This document shows, piece after piece, positions 17,932 to 26,384 of a stretch of 64,000 nucleotides of DNA. A program made the position numbers and the translations under genes. Under the pieces are notes generated by a model. That model was not told the DNA's origin. It made no database searches and saw nothing but the letters and a program-made list of their open reading frames with translations. Source of the DNA: Aquimarina rhabdastrellae. Lineage in GTDB: Bacteria; Bacteroidota; Bacteroidia; Flavobacteriales; Flavobacteriaceae. The stretch spans positions 186,001 to 250,000 of the forward strand of contig CANDNT010000001.1 of assembly GCA_947387485.1 (NCBI GenBank). Direction: 5' to 3'. The number at the start of each line of letters is the position of its first letter. Position 1 is the stretch's first letter.

Positions 17932-18507
17932 ATGAGCGCAATATGGTATGAATGTAAGGTTAAATACAGAAAACTTGATGAGACTACTGGTATACAGAAG
18001 GTAAAGACTGAACCTTTTTTGGTTGATGCTACTTCGTATACTGAAGCCGAAAGTAGAATTACCGAGGAAATGTCGGCTTATTTAAGTGATAGTGAAGAAA
18101 TCAAGATCACTAATATTAAAGTTGCTAATTATGCCGAGATACATCCTTTTGAAAATTCTGATAGATGGTTTAAGTCTAAGATATCTTTAATTGCTTTTGA
18201 TGAAGAAAGCGGTAAAGAACGTAAAACCAATCAGTATTTATTGATTCAAGCCAATGATGTAAAAGAAGCTTATGACAATACTGTTTATGTGATGAAAAAT
18301 ACAATGGGAGAATATACAATTCCGGCTGTAGCAGAATCTCCTATCATGGATGTATTCCCTTATTTTTCTGATGATGAGGATGGCGCTGATCGTTTAAAGG
18401 ATTTTAATGCTATAAAAGATTCGATTCCTGTAGATGTTAGTATGGACGAAGACATGGAAATGGCAGATGTTCTTGCTATTGATACGATAACTGCCGAAGA
18501 AGAATAA
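17932..18507 (+). CDS. DUF4494 family protein
   Basis: The 191-residue protein begins WYECKVKYRK, continues with FLVDATSYTEAESRITEEM and includes a RWFKSKISLIAFDEESGKERK segment, the pattern of the DUF4494 family that is found widely and as a single gene in Bacteroidota. The N-terminal 150 residues form the conserved domain; the acidic tail (DVSMDEDMEMADVLA) is variable. There is no signal peptide, so it is cytosolic. The role is not known. It has its own promoter and terminator, so it is monocistronic. Confidence 0.88.
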   Translation: MSAIWYECKVKYRKLDETTGIQKVKTEPFLVDATSYTEAESRITEEMSAYLSDSEEIKITNIKVANYAEIHPFENSDRWFKSKISLIAFDEESGKERKTNQYLLIQANDVKEAYDNTVYVMKNTMGEYTIPAVAESPIMDVFPYFSDDEDGADRLKDFNAIKDSIPVDVSMDEDMEMADVLAIDTITAEEE

Positions 18508-18531
18508 TTCTTTTTTAATATACGATACTAT

Positions 18532-18562
18532 AGGCTATTGAGTTTTCTTAATAGCCTTTTTT
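18532..18562 (+). terminator. Terminator after the DUF4494 gene
   Basis: AGGCTATT (18532-18539) pairs with AATAGCCT (18550-18557), followed by a T-run into 18562. It lies between two convergent genes and may serve both, though the response regulator stop at 18561 overlaps its T-run. Confidence 0.75.
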
Positions 18563-19259
18563 ATATCTTCTCCAAAATCGCTTTTCTATATGATTTACCT
18601 ATAGGTAGTTTGATTTCATTTTGCAGGATAAGTTGATTACCATCTATCAATTTTAAACGATCAAAATTAATAACATAAGATTTATGGATGCGTAAAAAAT
18701 TATGTGGTAGTTTTTCCAGAAAATCCGTTAGGGTTTGAGGCGTGAGTATCATTTCCTCGGTAAAAATCTTTATATAATTACCGTATGCTTCTATATGATT
18801 GATTTCTCCAAAATTGATTCTGATGATTTTTTTATCACTTTTGACAAAAATAGACGAGGCTTCTTCTTCTCTATCTAATGTTGATATCTCCTTAGGAGCA
18901 TCAGTTTTTTGTTCTACTCGTAAAACAGCTTGTAAAAAACGTTCTAACGAAAATGGTTTTAATAAATAATCGGTAACGGCTAACTCAAAACCTTCGATAG
19001 CATATTCTGGATAGGCCGTTGTAATAATTACATTGGGCTTTTGCTGTAATGTTTTTAATAAACTTAATCCTGATAGCATAGGCATATTAATATCTAAGAA
19101 CAAGATGTCTACTTGCTTTTCCTTTAATACTTCCATCACTTCAAAGGCATTCTTGCAAGAGGCAATCAATTCTAGATTAGGAATTGATGCGATATAATTC
19201 TCCAATATTTGCCTAGCGATAGGTTCATCGTCTGCAATGATACATTGTAGGTTATTCAT
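18561..19259 (-). CDS. LytTR family response regulator
   Basis: The 232-residue protein has a receiver domain (acidic Asp10-Asp11, phospho-acceptor Asp56 in LFLDINMP, Lys101 in DYLLKPFS) and a C-terminal LytTR DNA-binding domain (about residues 138-232, with HIEAYGNYIKIFT and FLRIHKSYVIN). Its ATG overlaps the stop of the kinase gene by one base (TAATG), so the two are translated together. The divergent ABC transporter operon 1.2 kb away is the most likely target, by the usual arrangement of such systems. Confidence 0.95.
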   Translation of the reverse strand: MNNLQCIIADDEPIARQILENYIASIPNLELIASCKNAFEVMEVLKEKQVDILFLDINMPMLSGLSLLKTLQQKPNVIITTAYPEYAIEGFELAVTDYLLKPFSLERFLQAVLRVEQKTDAPKEISTLDREEEASSIFVKSDKKIIRINFGEINHIEAYGNYIKIFTEEMILTPQTLTDFLEKLPHNFLRIHKSYVINFDRLKLIDGNQLILQNEIKLPIGKSYRKAILEKI

Positions 19260-20239
19260 TATAATTCAAGTATTAATTCTACACCAAAGGTTTCTTTATT
19301 ATTATTAAACGTTAACGAATGTTTTTCTGGATAAATTAGCTGCAATCGTTTTTTTACGTTTTTTAATCCTATTCCGCTAGCGTCTTTTGCTACAGTTTCA
19401 TCTTTTGCTGCAAGCGTACCAACTGTATTAATACACTCAAAGATAAGTTTGTTTTCTTTCTCTTCTACAGTAACCACTACACTACTCTTTTGATTTGGTA
19501 CCGTTCCCAGATGTTTAAAGGCATTTTCTACAAATACTATAAACAACATAGGTGCTATTTTTTTTCCTCCTAAATCCACGTTATTTTTAAACTGAATGTC
19601 CGTTGATTCTTCGAGTCTGATTTTTTCTAATGCAATATAATTTTCTAGGTATGTGATTTCTTTTTCTAAGGGTACCAAAGCTTCTTTGGTTTCGTATAAA
19701 CTATATCGTAGTAAATCAGAAAGCTTCAGCATTAAACTAGGTAGGTTGTTGGATTTTATAACCGATAATCCGTATAAGTTATTTAATGTATTGAATAAAA
19801 AATGTGGATTTAATTGTCCTTTTAATAGTTTTAGCTCAGCTTCTTTTTCTTGTTGTCTACGTACAAAACTATCCCTAGCCAACTTAATTGCTGAAGCAAA
19901 TGTAAGCGCCAAAATCATGATTCCGAAAAAGTTTACCAATTGTGCTAACTTAAAATCTTGATCTCCTATAATCGTTATCAAGAATACGGATATAATTGAA
20001 AATACTAGCGTATTCAAAATAAATAAACAAAAAAACAGTAGCGTTTTCTTTCTTAAAAAAGGAAGTATTAATAAGTTATTAATGTATACCGATGGGGCAA
20101 ATAACGCTATTGCAAAAAGAGCAATTATTATTCTATTGTTATCTGTCTGAATTGTTGTTAACAATATCAAAAACAGAAAAAACCATATAAATAGGTTTTG
20201 TATTATCTTATTATCTATCCAGCGATCTAGTGTTGACAT
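19259..20239 (-). CDS. LytS/YehU-type sensor histidine kinase
   Basis: The 326-residue protein has four membrane spans in the first 120 residues (about 15-30, 37-60, 67-90 and 100-120) with no large external domain. The His_kinase region follows, with the phospho-acceptor His146 in LKGQLNPHFLFNTLNNLYGL. The C-terminal ATPase part includes PMLFIVFVENAFKH (N box) and GIGLKNVKKRL (G box). The absence of an outer sensor domain suggests that it senses a membrane signal or is controlled by the adjacent ABC permease. Confidence 0.95.
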   Translation of the reverse strand: MSTLDRWIDNKIIQNLFIWFFLFLILLTTIQTDNNRIIIALFAIALFAPSVYINNLLILPFLRKKTLLFFCLFILNTLVFSIISVFLITIIGDQDFKLAQLVNFFGIMILALTFASAIKLARDSFVRRQQEKEAELKLLKGQLNPHFLFNTLNNLYGLSVIKSNNLPSLMLKLSDLLRYSLYETKEALVPLEKEITYLENYIALEKIRLEESTDIQFKNNVDLGGKKIAPMLFIVFVENAFKHLGTVPNQKSSVVVTVEEKENKLIFECINTVGTLAAKDETVAKDASGIGLKNVKKRLQLIYPEKHSLTFNNNKETFGVELILEL

Positions 20240-20336
20240 GATACTTTTTAAAATCTATTCAAAAATAGCATAAAGCCTTTCATTTATCATTTATTAATGA
20301 CAAAAGGTAGATTTTTGATGCTGTAGGTATCTTTTT

Positions 20337-20350
20337 TACTGATATCAGTA
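20337..20350. promoter_or_regulatory. 14-base perfect palindrome between the LytTR operon and the ABC operon
   Basis: TACTGATATCAGTA is a perfect palindrome in the 217-base divergent gap. The position suits an operator for either operon. Its TACTGAT half also occurs in the 15-mers before the SDR and xdhC operons, which may be chance. Confidence 0.4.
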
Positions 20351-20456
20351 GTTTTTTAGGCTTATCATTTTATTATCTCCTTTTGTCATTCTTTTTTTTA
20401 GGTGTTCTATAATTAAAAGAGTTTTGAATCATCAAACAGCTAAAAATGAATATACA

Positions 20457-21320
20457 ATGACTTTAGAGATTCAAAATATTTCAAAAAAATACCGCGGAAA
20501 TTCTTATGCTTTAAAAGACTTTTCTATCACTATAGAAAAAGGAATACTAGGGCTATTAGGACCAAATGGTGCGGGAAAATCAACTTTATTAAAAATGATT
20601 GCTACCATTCATAAACCAACTAATGGTATCATCTGTTTAAATAAAAATAATATCCTAAAAGATGCCAATTATATGCGTAAGCAATTAGGGTTCTTACCTC
20701 AAGATTTTGGAGTGTATCCAAATTTGAATGCGTATGAGTTTTTAAACTATATGGCTGCTATGAAAGGTATTGGCGGTAGTAATTTAAAACCGAGAATTAC
20801 GCAATTATTAGAAGGTCTGAATCTAATCCATGCGGCGCACAAACCCTTAGGAAGCTATTCTGGCGGAATGAAACAACGCATAGGTATTGCTCAAGTACTG
20901 CTTAACAGTCCTAAGATTGTCATTTTTGATGAACCTACTGTTGGATTAGATCCAGAAGAGCGTGTACGTTTTAGGAATCTTATATCAGACTTAGCAAATG
21001 ATTGTATCGTGATTCTTTCTTCTCATATCGTTTCTGATATTGATACTATTGCTGATCAAGTAGCCATTATGAAAAACGGAAGTTTAATTTCTTATGGTGA
21101 TCAAGAACAAATTATACATATAATTAAGGATAAAGTCTTTGAAACTACTATTGAAAAAGATGCTTTATTGGAATTTAAACACCAACATATCGTTGTGAGT
21201 ACTTCTCAAAAAAACGGAAAGTTATCTGTACGCTATATCACTGATCACCCACAAGAAAGTGCTATCAAAAAAGAAGCTAATCTTGAAGACGCTTACCTAT
21301 ACCTAACCAATACCCATTAA
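20457..21320 (+). CDS. ABC transporter ATP-binding protein
   Basis: I chose the ATG at 20457 (287 residues) rather than a TTG 33 bases upstream. All ABC motifs are present: Walker A GPNGAGKST at 35-43, Q-loop Gln82, signature YSGGMKQ at 134-140, Walker B VIFDEP at 155-160 and the SSHIVSDI switch histidine region. The last 80 residues form the extra domain typical of ABC-2 exporters of the CcmA/NatA group. The permease gene starts two bases after its stop. Confidence 0.95.
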   Translation: MTLEIQNISKKYRGNSYALKDFSITIEKGILGLLGPNGAGKSTLLKMIATIHKPTNGIICLNKNNILKDANYMRKQLGFLPQDFGVYPNLNAYEFLNYMAAMKGIGGSNLKPRITQLLEGLNLIHAAHKPLGSYSGGMKQRIGIAQVLLNSPKIVIFDEPTVGLDPEERVRFRNLISDLANDCIVILSSHIVSDIDTIADQVAIMKNGSLISYGDQEQIIHIIKDKVFETTIEKDALLEFKHQHIVVSTSQKNGKLSVRYITDHPQESAIKKEANLEDAYLYLTNTH

Positions 21321-21321
21321 T

Positions 21322-22869
21322 ATGAAACCATTTATTGCTATATTAAAATATGATTATTTACAGCGTACTAGAAGTTATGCCTTTTTAATCACACTTTGTC
21401 TCAGTCTCGCGATTGCTTATACATTTGTACCAGAACCCAATGCAAGTTATTCTACGATTAGAATTGCTGATTATGTAGGTTATTACAACTCAGCCTGGTT
21501 TGGGTATGTCACTGCTATTATGACTAGCATTTTTTTATCCTTAATTGGGTTTTATCTAGTAAATAGTAGCATTGCTACCGATGTAAATTCTAAAATAGGA
21601 CAGGTTTTTGCCGCTACCCCTATTTCTAATTTTAAGTATCTTTTTTCTAAGGTTCTTAGCAACTTCTTGGTTTTATTAAGTATTGTGTGTGTTGTTATTT
21701 TTATGAGTGTCATACTTTTTTTCTTATACAATGATGGATATACTTTTGAACCACTCACTTTTATAAAACCATATTTTATCATTACGCTTCCAGCTTTATT
21801 CTTTGTTTCGGTTTTGGCTGTAATTTTTGAAGTCATTTTCAAGAAATATACTGTTATTCAAAATGTAGGGTTCTTTATACTCTTTTCTATGATGATGGTA
21901 TTTAGTGCTAAAACAGAAACTGATTTTGCCTTAGATCTTTTTGGTAGCAAAATTGTAATTGAACAACTTCAAGAAACGGTTAAGACTATAACTAATACCA
22001 GTGATAACATTGATTTAACTATAGGTTATGTCTTAGGTAATGTAAAAAAAGCTAATAAATTTCTTTTTGAAGGTATAGCGTTTCCTACAGTATTTATATT
22101 AAGTCGTTTGCTATGGGTATTGTTAGGTATTTCTTTAATTATCATAATTGCTCCACTATTTCATCGTTTTAATGTAAATGATCGTACGCCCGCTAAAAAA
22201 GCAGCTACAAACGAAGAAAAACAATTTATATCTAATACTATACAACTAATGAACATGTCTATAGTTAGTACAAATTATAGTATTTTTCCTTTAATCAAAA
22301 CGGATTTTTTACTCTTATTACGAAAAGGTAAAAAGTGGCTATGGCTCATCAATCTTATCGGAATGATTTTATCATTAGCACTACCATTAACGATTGCACA
22401 TCAAATGGTATTACCGGTTTTATGGTTCTTGCAGGTACATAGATTATCTGACTTAACTAGTAAAGAAATCACTAATCATATACATTATTTTTCGTTTTCG
22501 TCTTATAAACCTCTTAGCAGATTATTAGTATCACAACTCTTGTCGGCTATTGCTTTAATGTTATTATTGGCTTTACCTTTGATCATTAGACTTGGGATTA
22601 CAACTAATTTTGAAGGCGTAATTTCTATTATTCTAGGTTCCGTTTTTATCGTTAGTCTTACTGCCTTTTTAGGAATTCTCACCAACAGAAAAAAACTATT
22701 TGAAATCTTATTCTTTATGATTACTTATGCTAATCTCAATCGTATTCCGTTTGCTGATTATTTTGGAGGCCTTACACATTCAGATTTTTATTTGATCCAG
22801 CTAGGGCTGATTAGTATTTTTTTGATAAGTCTAAGCGTTTTAAGACGAAAGCATCAATTGTCTCAATAG
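21322..22869 (+). CDS. ABC-2 type transporter permease
   Basis: The 515-residue protein has two sets of about six membrane segments, so one chain may form both halves of the channel. The N-terminal half (LKYDYLQRTRSYAFLITL start, then a large loop with EPNASYSTIRIADYVGYYNSAW) resembles permeases of Bacteroidota exporters regulated by LytTR systems. A soluble stretch of about 50 residues (NRTPAKKAATNEEKQF region, near 290) separates the halves. Substrate is unknown. It forms an operon with the ATPase gene. Confidence 0.88.
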   Translation: MKPFIAILKYDYLQRTRSYAFLITLCLSLAIAYTFVPEPNASYSTIRIADYVGYYNSAWFGYVTAIMTSIFLSLIGFYLVNSSIATDVNSKIGQVFAATPISNFKYLFSKVLSNFLVLLSIVCVVIFMSVILFFLYNDGYTFEPLTFIKPYFIITLPALFFVSVLAVIFEVIFKKYTVIQNVGFFILFSMMMVFSAKTETDFALDLFGSKIVIEQLQETVKTITNTSDNIDLTIGYVLGNVKKANKFLFEGIAFPTVFILSRLLWVLLGISLIIIIAPLFHRFNVNDRTPAKKAATNEEKQFISNTIQLMNMSIVSTNYSIFPLIKTDFLLLLRKGKKWLWLINLIGMILSLALPLTIAHQMVLPVLWFLQVHRLSDLTSKEITNHIHYFSFSSYKPLSRLLVSQLLSAIALMLLLALPLIIRLGITTNFEGVISIILGSVFIVSLTAFLGILTNRKKLFEILFFMITYANLNRIPFADYFGGLTHSDFYLIQLGLISIFLISLSVLRRKHQLSQ

Positions 22870-22881
22870 TTTTTTTAAACA

Positions 22882-22920
22882 ATATAAAGTTTTCAAGAAA
22901 TATCTTTGAAAACTTTATAT
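22882..22920. terminator. Bidirectional terminator between the ABC permease and abiH-like genes
   Basis: ATATAAAGTTTTCAA (22882-22896) and TTGAAAACTTTATAT (22906-22920) form a perfect 15-base-pair stem. The AbiH stop codon (22915-22917) lies inside the right arm. Confidence 0.8.
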
Positions 22921-24006
22921 TTGAGGAATTTCATTTTTAAGATTAAACTCAGTTATTTTTTTTCTCATTGATTGATTATCATTAAAATGTCGTGAAATCT
23001 CCATTGTTTTATTTATAAAATCATTCTCATCTTTATAAAAATATATTTTTATCGATTTACAATTATTATGCTCAAAAATTTCATTAAGCATTACTCTATC
23101 AGATAATCCGCAAGAATGCCCATAAATACAAACTTGGAAATCATTACTATCAAGAAACCTAATCAATTTACGATAGCTTGAATTTTTAAAGTAATGAAAT
23201 GATTTTATGTATTTAAAGAATCTATTATCATTCATTTCTTCCATTTCCTTATAAACTTTATCCATTTCATCTCCAAAACCGAAAATAATAGGATTATCTA
23301 AATCATTAAGTTTTCCATGAATATGATTAATTTCTTTTTTAATTCCTTTTTTTGAAAATGTCATTATTTTTTCAAGAGTATTAGTGTAGTTGAAATTTAA
23401 AAAATATCGAATATCTGTTTGAATCTCTTTTACTTCTTTTTCCGGAAAATAAATTTCTTTGCTATTAATATCCTCTTCAAAATTTGCTAGGTGTTTCAAG
23501 GCACTTTTTTCTGATAAAACTTCATTATCTATTTCTAAAAGGTATTTTTCTAATTCGTATATCAAAAACTCTAATTCTATATTAAGAATATCTATATCAA
23601 GTCTTATTTTCTTATTAAGAATTGCTTTTATTAAATTAAAGTACATACCTTCAATATCAACCCAATTATTAATCGCACTTACTAAAATCTCATTAATTAA
23701 TCCGCTTCTATAAAAAGATTCTATAATTATTTCATATGTCTTCATGAAATACAGTATTTCTTCTATACTTTTTATAGCTTCTACTTTATCATTATAATTA
23801 ACATTAGTAAACTTACTCCTTACAACTATTCTAAATAATTTATTTTCAATAAGGCCATCAACTCTTCTACCGTTAAAGTTTGTTATTCCAGATTTTAAAG
23901 CTTCTAATAATTCACGTTTTATCAACCATAATAAAAAATCATTATAGGAAGTTTTTAATCCAAAAGACATATCAAATCCATTACCAATAAGTATTAGTTT
24001 ATTCAT
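22915..24006 (-). CDS. AbiH-like abortive infection protein
   Basis: I chose the ATG at 24006 (363 residues) because the family motif then sits at the N terminus; a longer frame starts at 24075. The sequence LILIGNGFDMSFGLKTSYNDF at residues 4-24 is the hallmark of bacteriophage abortive infection AbiH proteins, and the later segments FLNFNYTNTLEKI, INHIHGKLNDLDNPIIFGFGDE and CIYGHSCGLSD are also characteristic. Members are thought to stop phage growth by killing or arresting the infected cell; the mechanism is not established. It stands alone, with no other defence gene beside it, as is usual for AbiH. Confidence 0.9.
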   Translation of the reverse strand: MNKLILIGNGFDMSFGLKTSYNDFLLWLIKRELLEALKSGITNFNGRRVDGLIENKLFRIVVRSKFTNVNYNDKVEAIKSIEEILYFMKTYEIIIESFYRSGLINEILVSAINNWVDIEGMYFNLIKAILNKKIRLDIDILNIELEFLIYELEKYLLEIDNEVLSEKSALKHLANFEEDINSKEIYFPEKEVKEIQTDIRYFLNFNYTNTLEKIMTFSKKGIKKEINHIHGKLNDLDNPIIFGFGDEMDKVYKEMEEMNDNRFFKYIKSFHYFKNSSYRKLIRFLDSNDFQVCIYGHSCGLSDRVMLNEIFEHNNCKSIKIYFYKDENDFINKTMEISRHFNDNQSMRKKITEFNLKNEIPQI

Positions 24007-24089
24007 ATTAAAAACTTTTGAAGATTTTTCTTGAGATAACATAATGTCGTCATATTTGATAATAAATTTATACATAAAAAATATAATTC

Positions 24090-25037
24090 TTAATACAATT
24101 TATCCAACCAATGAATTATATTGAGTAACAGTTGGTAATTTTCTGATGCTTCATCAGCATTCATACCTACTTTTATACGACTTGGGCCAGCTAATTGTCC
24201 TGTAAACATTGCTGCTTCTCCAAAAATGACTAACCTTCCTTTTCCATATTTTGTATATGCACCTTGTGATAACTCTCTTGCTGGTATTTTTTTAGTTCGA
24301 TCATCAAATACCCACATTTGTTTTGGCAAAAATGCTGTATGCTTAGTATTAAAACTTAATATAGATACAGCTTTTTTGGGGATTTTAAATCCTTGTCCTG
24401 TAAACGTTCTAATACTAGAAACTTCTTCTAACTTGTTTCTCCCAGACGTAATTACATTATCATTGAGCATTTTATTTTTTGATGTAAAATCAATGATTCC
24501 ATTATCTTCTCCTTCAAACACAAAACTATCGTAAAACTCAAAGTCAAATTCTTTGGCAAGCATTGCTGCTGCTCCAGCAAATGGCATATGGTCTGCAATT
24601 AAAAAAAGAGAACCTCCTTTTTTAACCCATTGTGCTACTACTGCTACTTCTTCTGTTGTAAAGGCACTTTTTGTAGGAATCATGAATGGTGGTCGAGCAT
24701 TTTGATGTAATGCATTTGAGATAACTAATATAGCTACTTCTTCTAAGTTAGCTTTGGTAAATTTTCCTTCATAATCAACTACATTATATCCATCTTTTTC
24801 TAATACTCTTGAGAAAGGTAAAAATCTATTTGTTCTTGTATGGAAATTACGGTGTCCGTTATCTATATGTATAGTTGTTCCTTGTCTTTGTTTATATGTT
24901 ATGCTTTTAATAATTGGATTGTATAACGTATCCGGAACTTGTTGTGCATTTATACTATGTATTGAGAAAATACACATCATTAAATATATAAAAACAATAC
25001 TATTAGTTTTCTTCTTCTGAGTTTTATATAACTTCAT
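24090..25037 (-). CDS. Secreted DUF4350-like protein (glutamine amidotransferase-like fold)
   Basis: The 315-residue product has an N-terminal signal peptide that ends around residue 32 (SIHSINAQQ). The body follows the pattern of DUF4350/ThuA-like class I amidotransferase folds: TTIHIDNGHRNFHTRT, LEKDGYNVVDYEGKF, AILVISNALH, VVAQWVKKGGSLFLIADHMPFAGAA and KGRLVIFGEAAMFTGQ. These domains usually bind ligands or sugars and often lack a catalytic cysteine; none is visible here. It probably acts in the periplasm. It shares its strand with the YD-like protein gene just upstream, 33 bases away. Confidence 0.65.
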   Translation of the reverse strand: MKLYKTQKKKTNSIVFIYLMMCIFSIHSINAQQVPDTLYNPIIKSITYKQRQGTTIHIDNGHRNFHTRTNRFLPFSRVLEKDGYNVVDYEGKFTKANLEEVAILVISNALHQNARPPFMIPTKSAFTTEEVAVVAQWVKKGGSLFLIADHMPFAGAAAMLAKEFDFEFYDSFVFEGEDNGIIDFTSKNKMLNDNVITSGRNKLEEVSSIRTFTGQGFKIPKKAVSILSFNTKHTAFLPKQMWVFDDRTKKIPARELSQGAYTKYGKGRLVIFGEAAMFTGQLAGPSRIKVGMNADEASENYQLLLNIIHWLDKLY

Positions 25038-25070
25038 CTATAAATTTTATTAAATTAGAACATCATCTCT

Positions 25071-26102
25071 TTATTGCTTAAAGCTAAAACGCTTTATTTT
25101 ACTGCTTTTGGTAGGATCTTGAGCATCATATATAAATTTCATTTTTGTGTATCCTCTAAACTCTACTGGCTCATCTTCTATTCCGTAATGTCCTATTTCT
25201 ATTACATTTCCATAAGTATCAAATGTGTATTTATCATAAGCTTTTCCTCTAGACAACATTGGTTTTTTATCTAATCCTACGGTCGTATATCGTATACAAT
25301 TACCATTCTCATCATAGCTTATACTACCTCCTGCACATGCTAAAAATGATCCTACAGTTGCTTCTTTTTTAGCATTATAAAATTGAAACCCTGTAAGATT
25401 TAAATCTTTATCATAAGTAGCTTTATCGATGGCAATACCATTTTTATCATTAAAATCATTAATGAGCGTACCATCCTTATCGATGTGGTTCATTGATTGT
25501 AGTATTCCTTTATCAGAGTATTTATATAGAGTAGTCATAAAATGATAGTATGGTCGCATAGGAACATAATTACCACGTGTATCTTTTCTCTTCTCTATAA
25601 CATCTGTTTGATTAACAGCTTGCCATATATATTCATGAATATTCCAGGTATTGTCTATAGGATCATTATTTTCATCATAGAATTTAGCTCCTATTTTTCT
25701 ACCATTAACATCGTATGTATATACTTCTTTATATACATTCATCATATTAGTACATCTATTCCCTTTTTTATCATAAAACACTCTTGTTTCTGTGTTCTTC
25801 TCATAAGAAATCACCGTTTTTGAATGTATATTTCTAAAACCATCCATCATCCCTGCTCTACGCCTACTTATTTGCTTACCACCATATAAATATGCTACCA
25901 TAACCAATCTATTATCCTGATTATAGGTGAGTTTATAATGATTTTCTTTTACTGCTCTTTCTTGGGTAATTGGTATTCTTCCTTTTATCTCGGCATACGG
26001 ACTTTCTCTAAAAACTAGATGTTTATAATATTTAGAATTTTGCTTTTGTGCTATAAGTTGTATGCTTATACAAAACAACATGAGTGTGATAATTCGTTTC
26101 AT
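25071..26102 (-). CDS. Secreted protein with RHS/YD-like repeats
   Basis: This 343-residue protein begins with a signal peptide (MKRIITLMLFCISIQLIAQ). The rest consists of loosely repeated beta hairpins such as YTYDVNGRKIGAKFYDENN, SYDENGNCIRYTTVGLD and TFDTYGNVIEIGHYGIED, which resemble the YD repeats of RHS proteins. It lacks the long array and toxin end of true RHS proteins, so it is more likely a small surface or periplasmic protein. Its promoter region carries a 40-base perfect palindrome. It may be co-transcribed with the DUF4350-like gene downstream. Confidence 0.65.
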   Translation of the reverse strand: MKRIITLMLFCISIQLIAQKQNSKYYKHLVFRESPYAEIKGRIPITQERAVKENHYKLTYNQDNRLVMVAYLYGGKQISRRRAGMMDGFRNIHSKTVISYEKNTETRVFYDKKGNRCTNMMNVYKEVYTYDVNGRKIGAKFYDENNDPIDNTWNIHEYIWQAVNQTDVIEKRKDTRGNYVPMRPYYHFMTTLYKYSDKGILQSMNHIDKDGTLINDFNDKNGIAIDKATYDKDLNLTGFQFYNAKKEATVGSFLACAGGSISYDENGNCIRYTTVGLDKKPMLSRGKAYDKYTFDTYGNVIEIGHYGIEDEPVEFRGYTKMKFIYDAQDPTKSSKIKRFSFKQ

Positions 26103-26124
26103 AAAAATAAGATTGATTACAAAA

Positions 26125-26168
26125 CAAATATAACTAAAAGATTAGTTTAAACTAATCTTTTAGTTATA
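26125..26168 (-). promoter_or_regulatory. -7 box overlapping a 40-base perfect palindrome
   Basis: On the minus strand, TATATTTG (26125-26132) is a consensus -7 box. The region 26129-26168 is a perfect palindrome of 40 bases whose left half begins TATAACTAAAAGATTAG. The palindrome covers the spacer and part of the -7 box, as expected for an operator, although it could also fold as a hairpin in RNA. Confidence 0.6.
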
Positions 26169-26327
26169 AAAATACCCTGTAGACATAATTCATTTAAAAG
26201 CTATTATCATATTCTTTATATAGTTTATCTAAAAACCGTTTTTTATTTTAGATTAAATCCAACTCAAATCATTCTTCATTTATAAAAACACGACAATTAT
26301 TCATGATTCTTCTATTTAAAACTCAAA

Positions 26328-26356
26328 ATCAAGCACACTATAATAGTATGCTCGAT
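26328..26356 (-). terminator. Probable terminator after the NTF2/hydrolase fusion gene
   Basis: ATCAAGCACACTA (26328-26340) and TAGTATGCTCGAT (26344-26356) form a 13-base-pair stem with two G-U pairs on the minus strand and a three-base loop. Only a short T-run follows. Confidence 0.55.
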
Positions 26357-26384
26357 CTTTCACTTTAAGGGTATTGCAGTTCTA

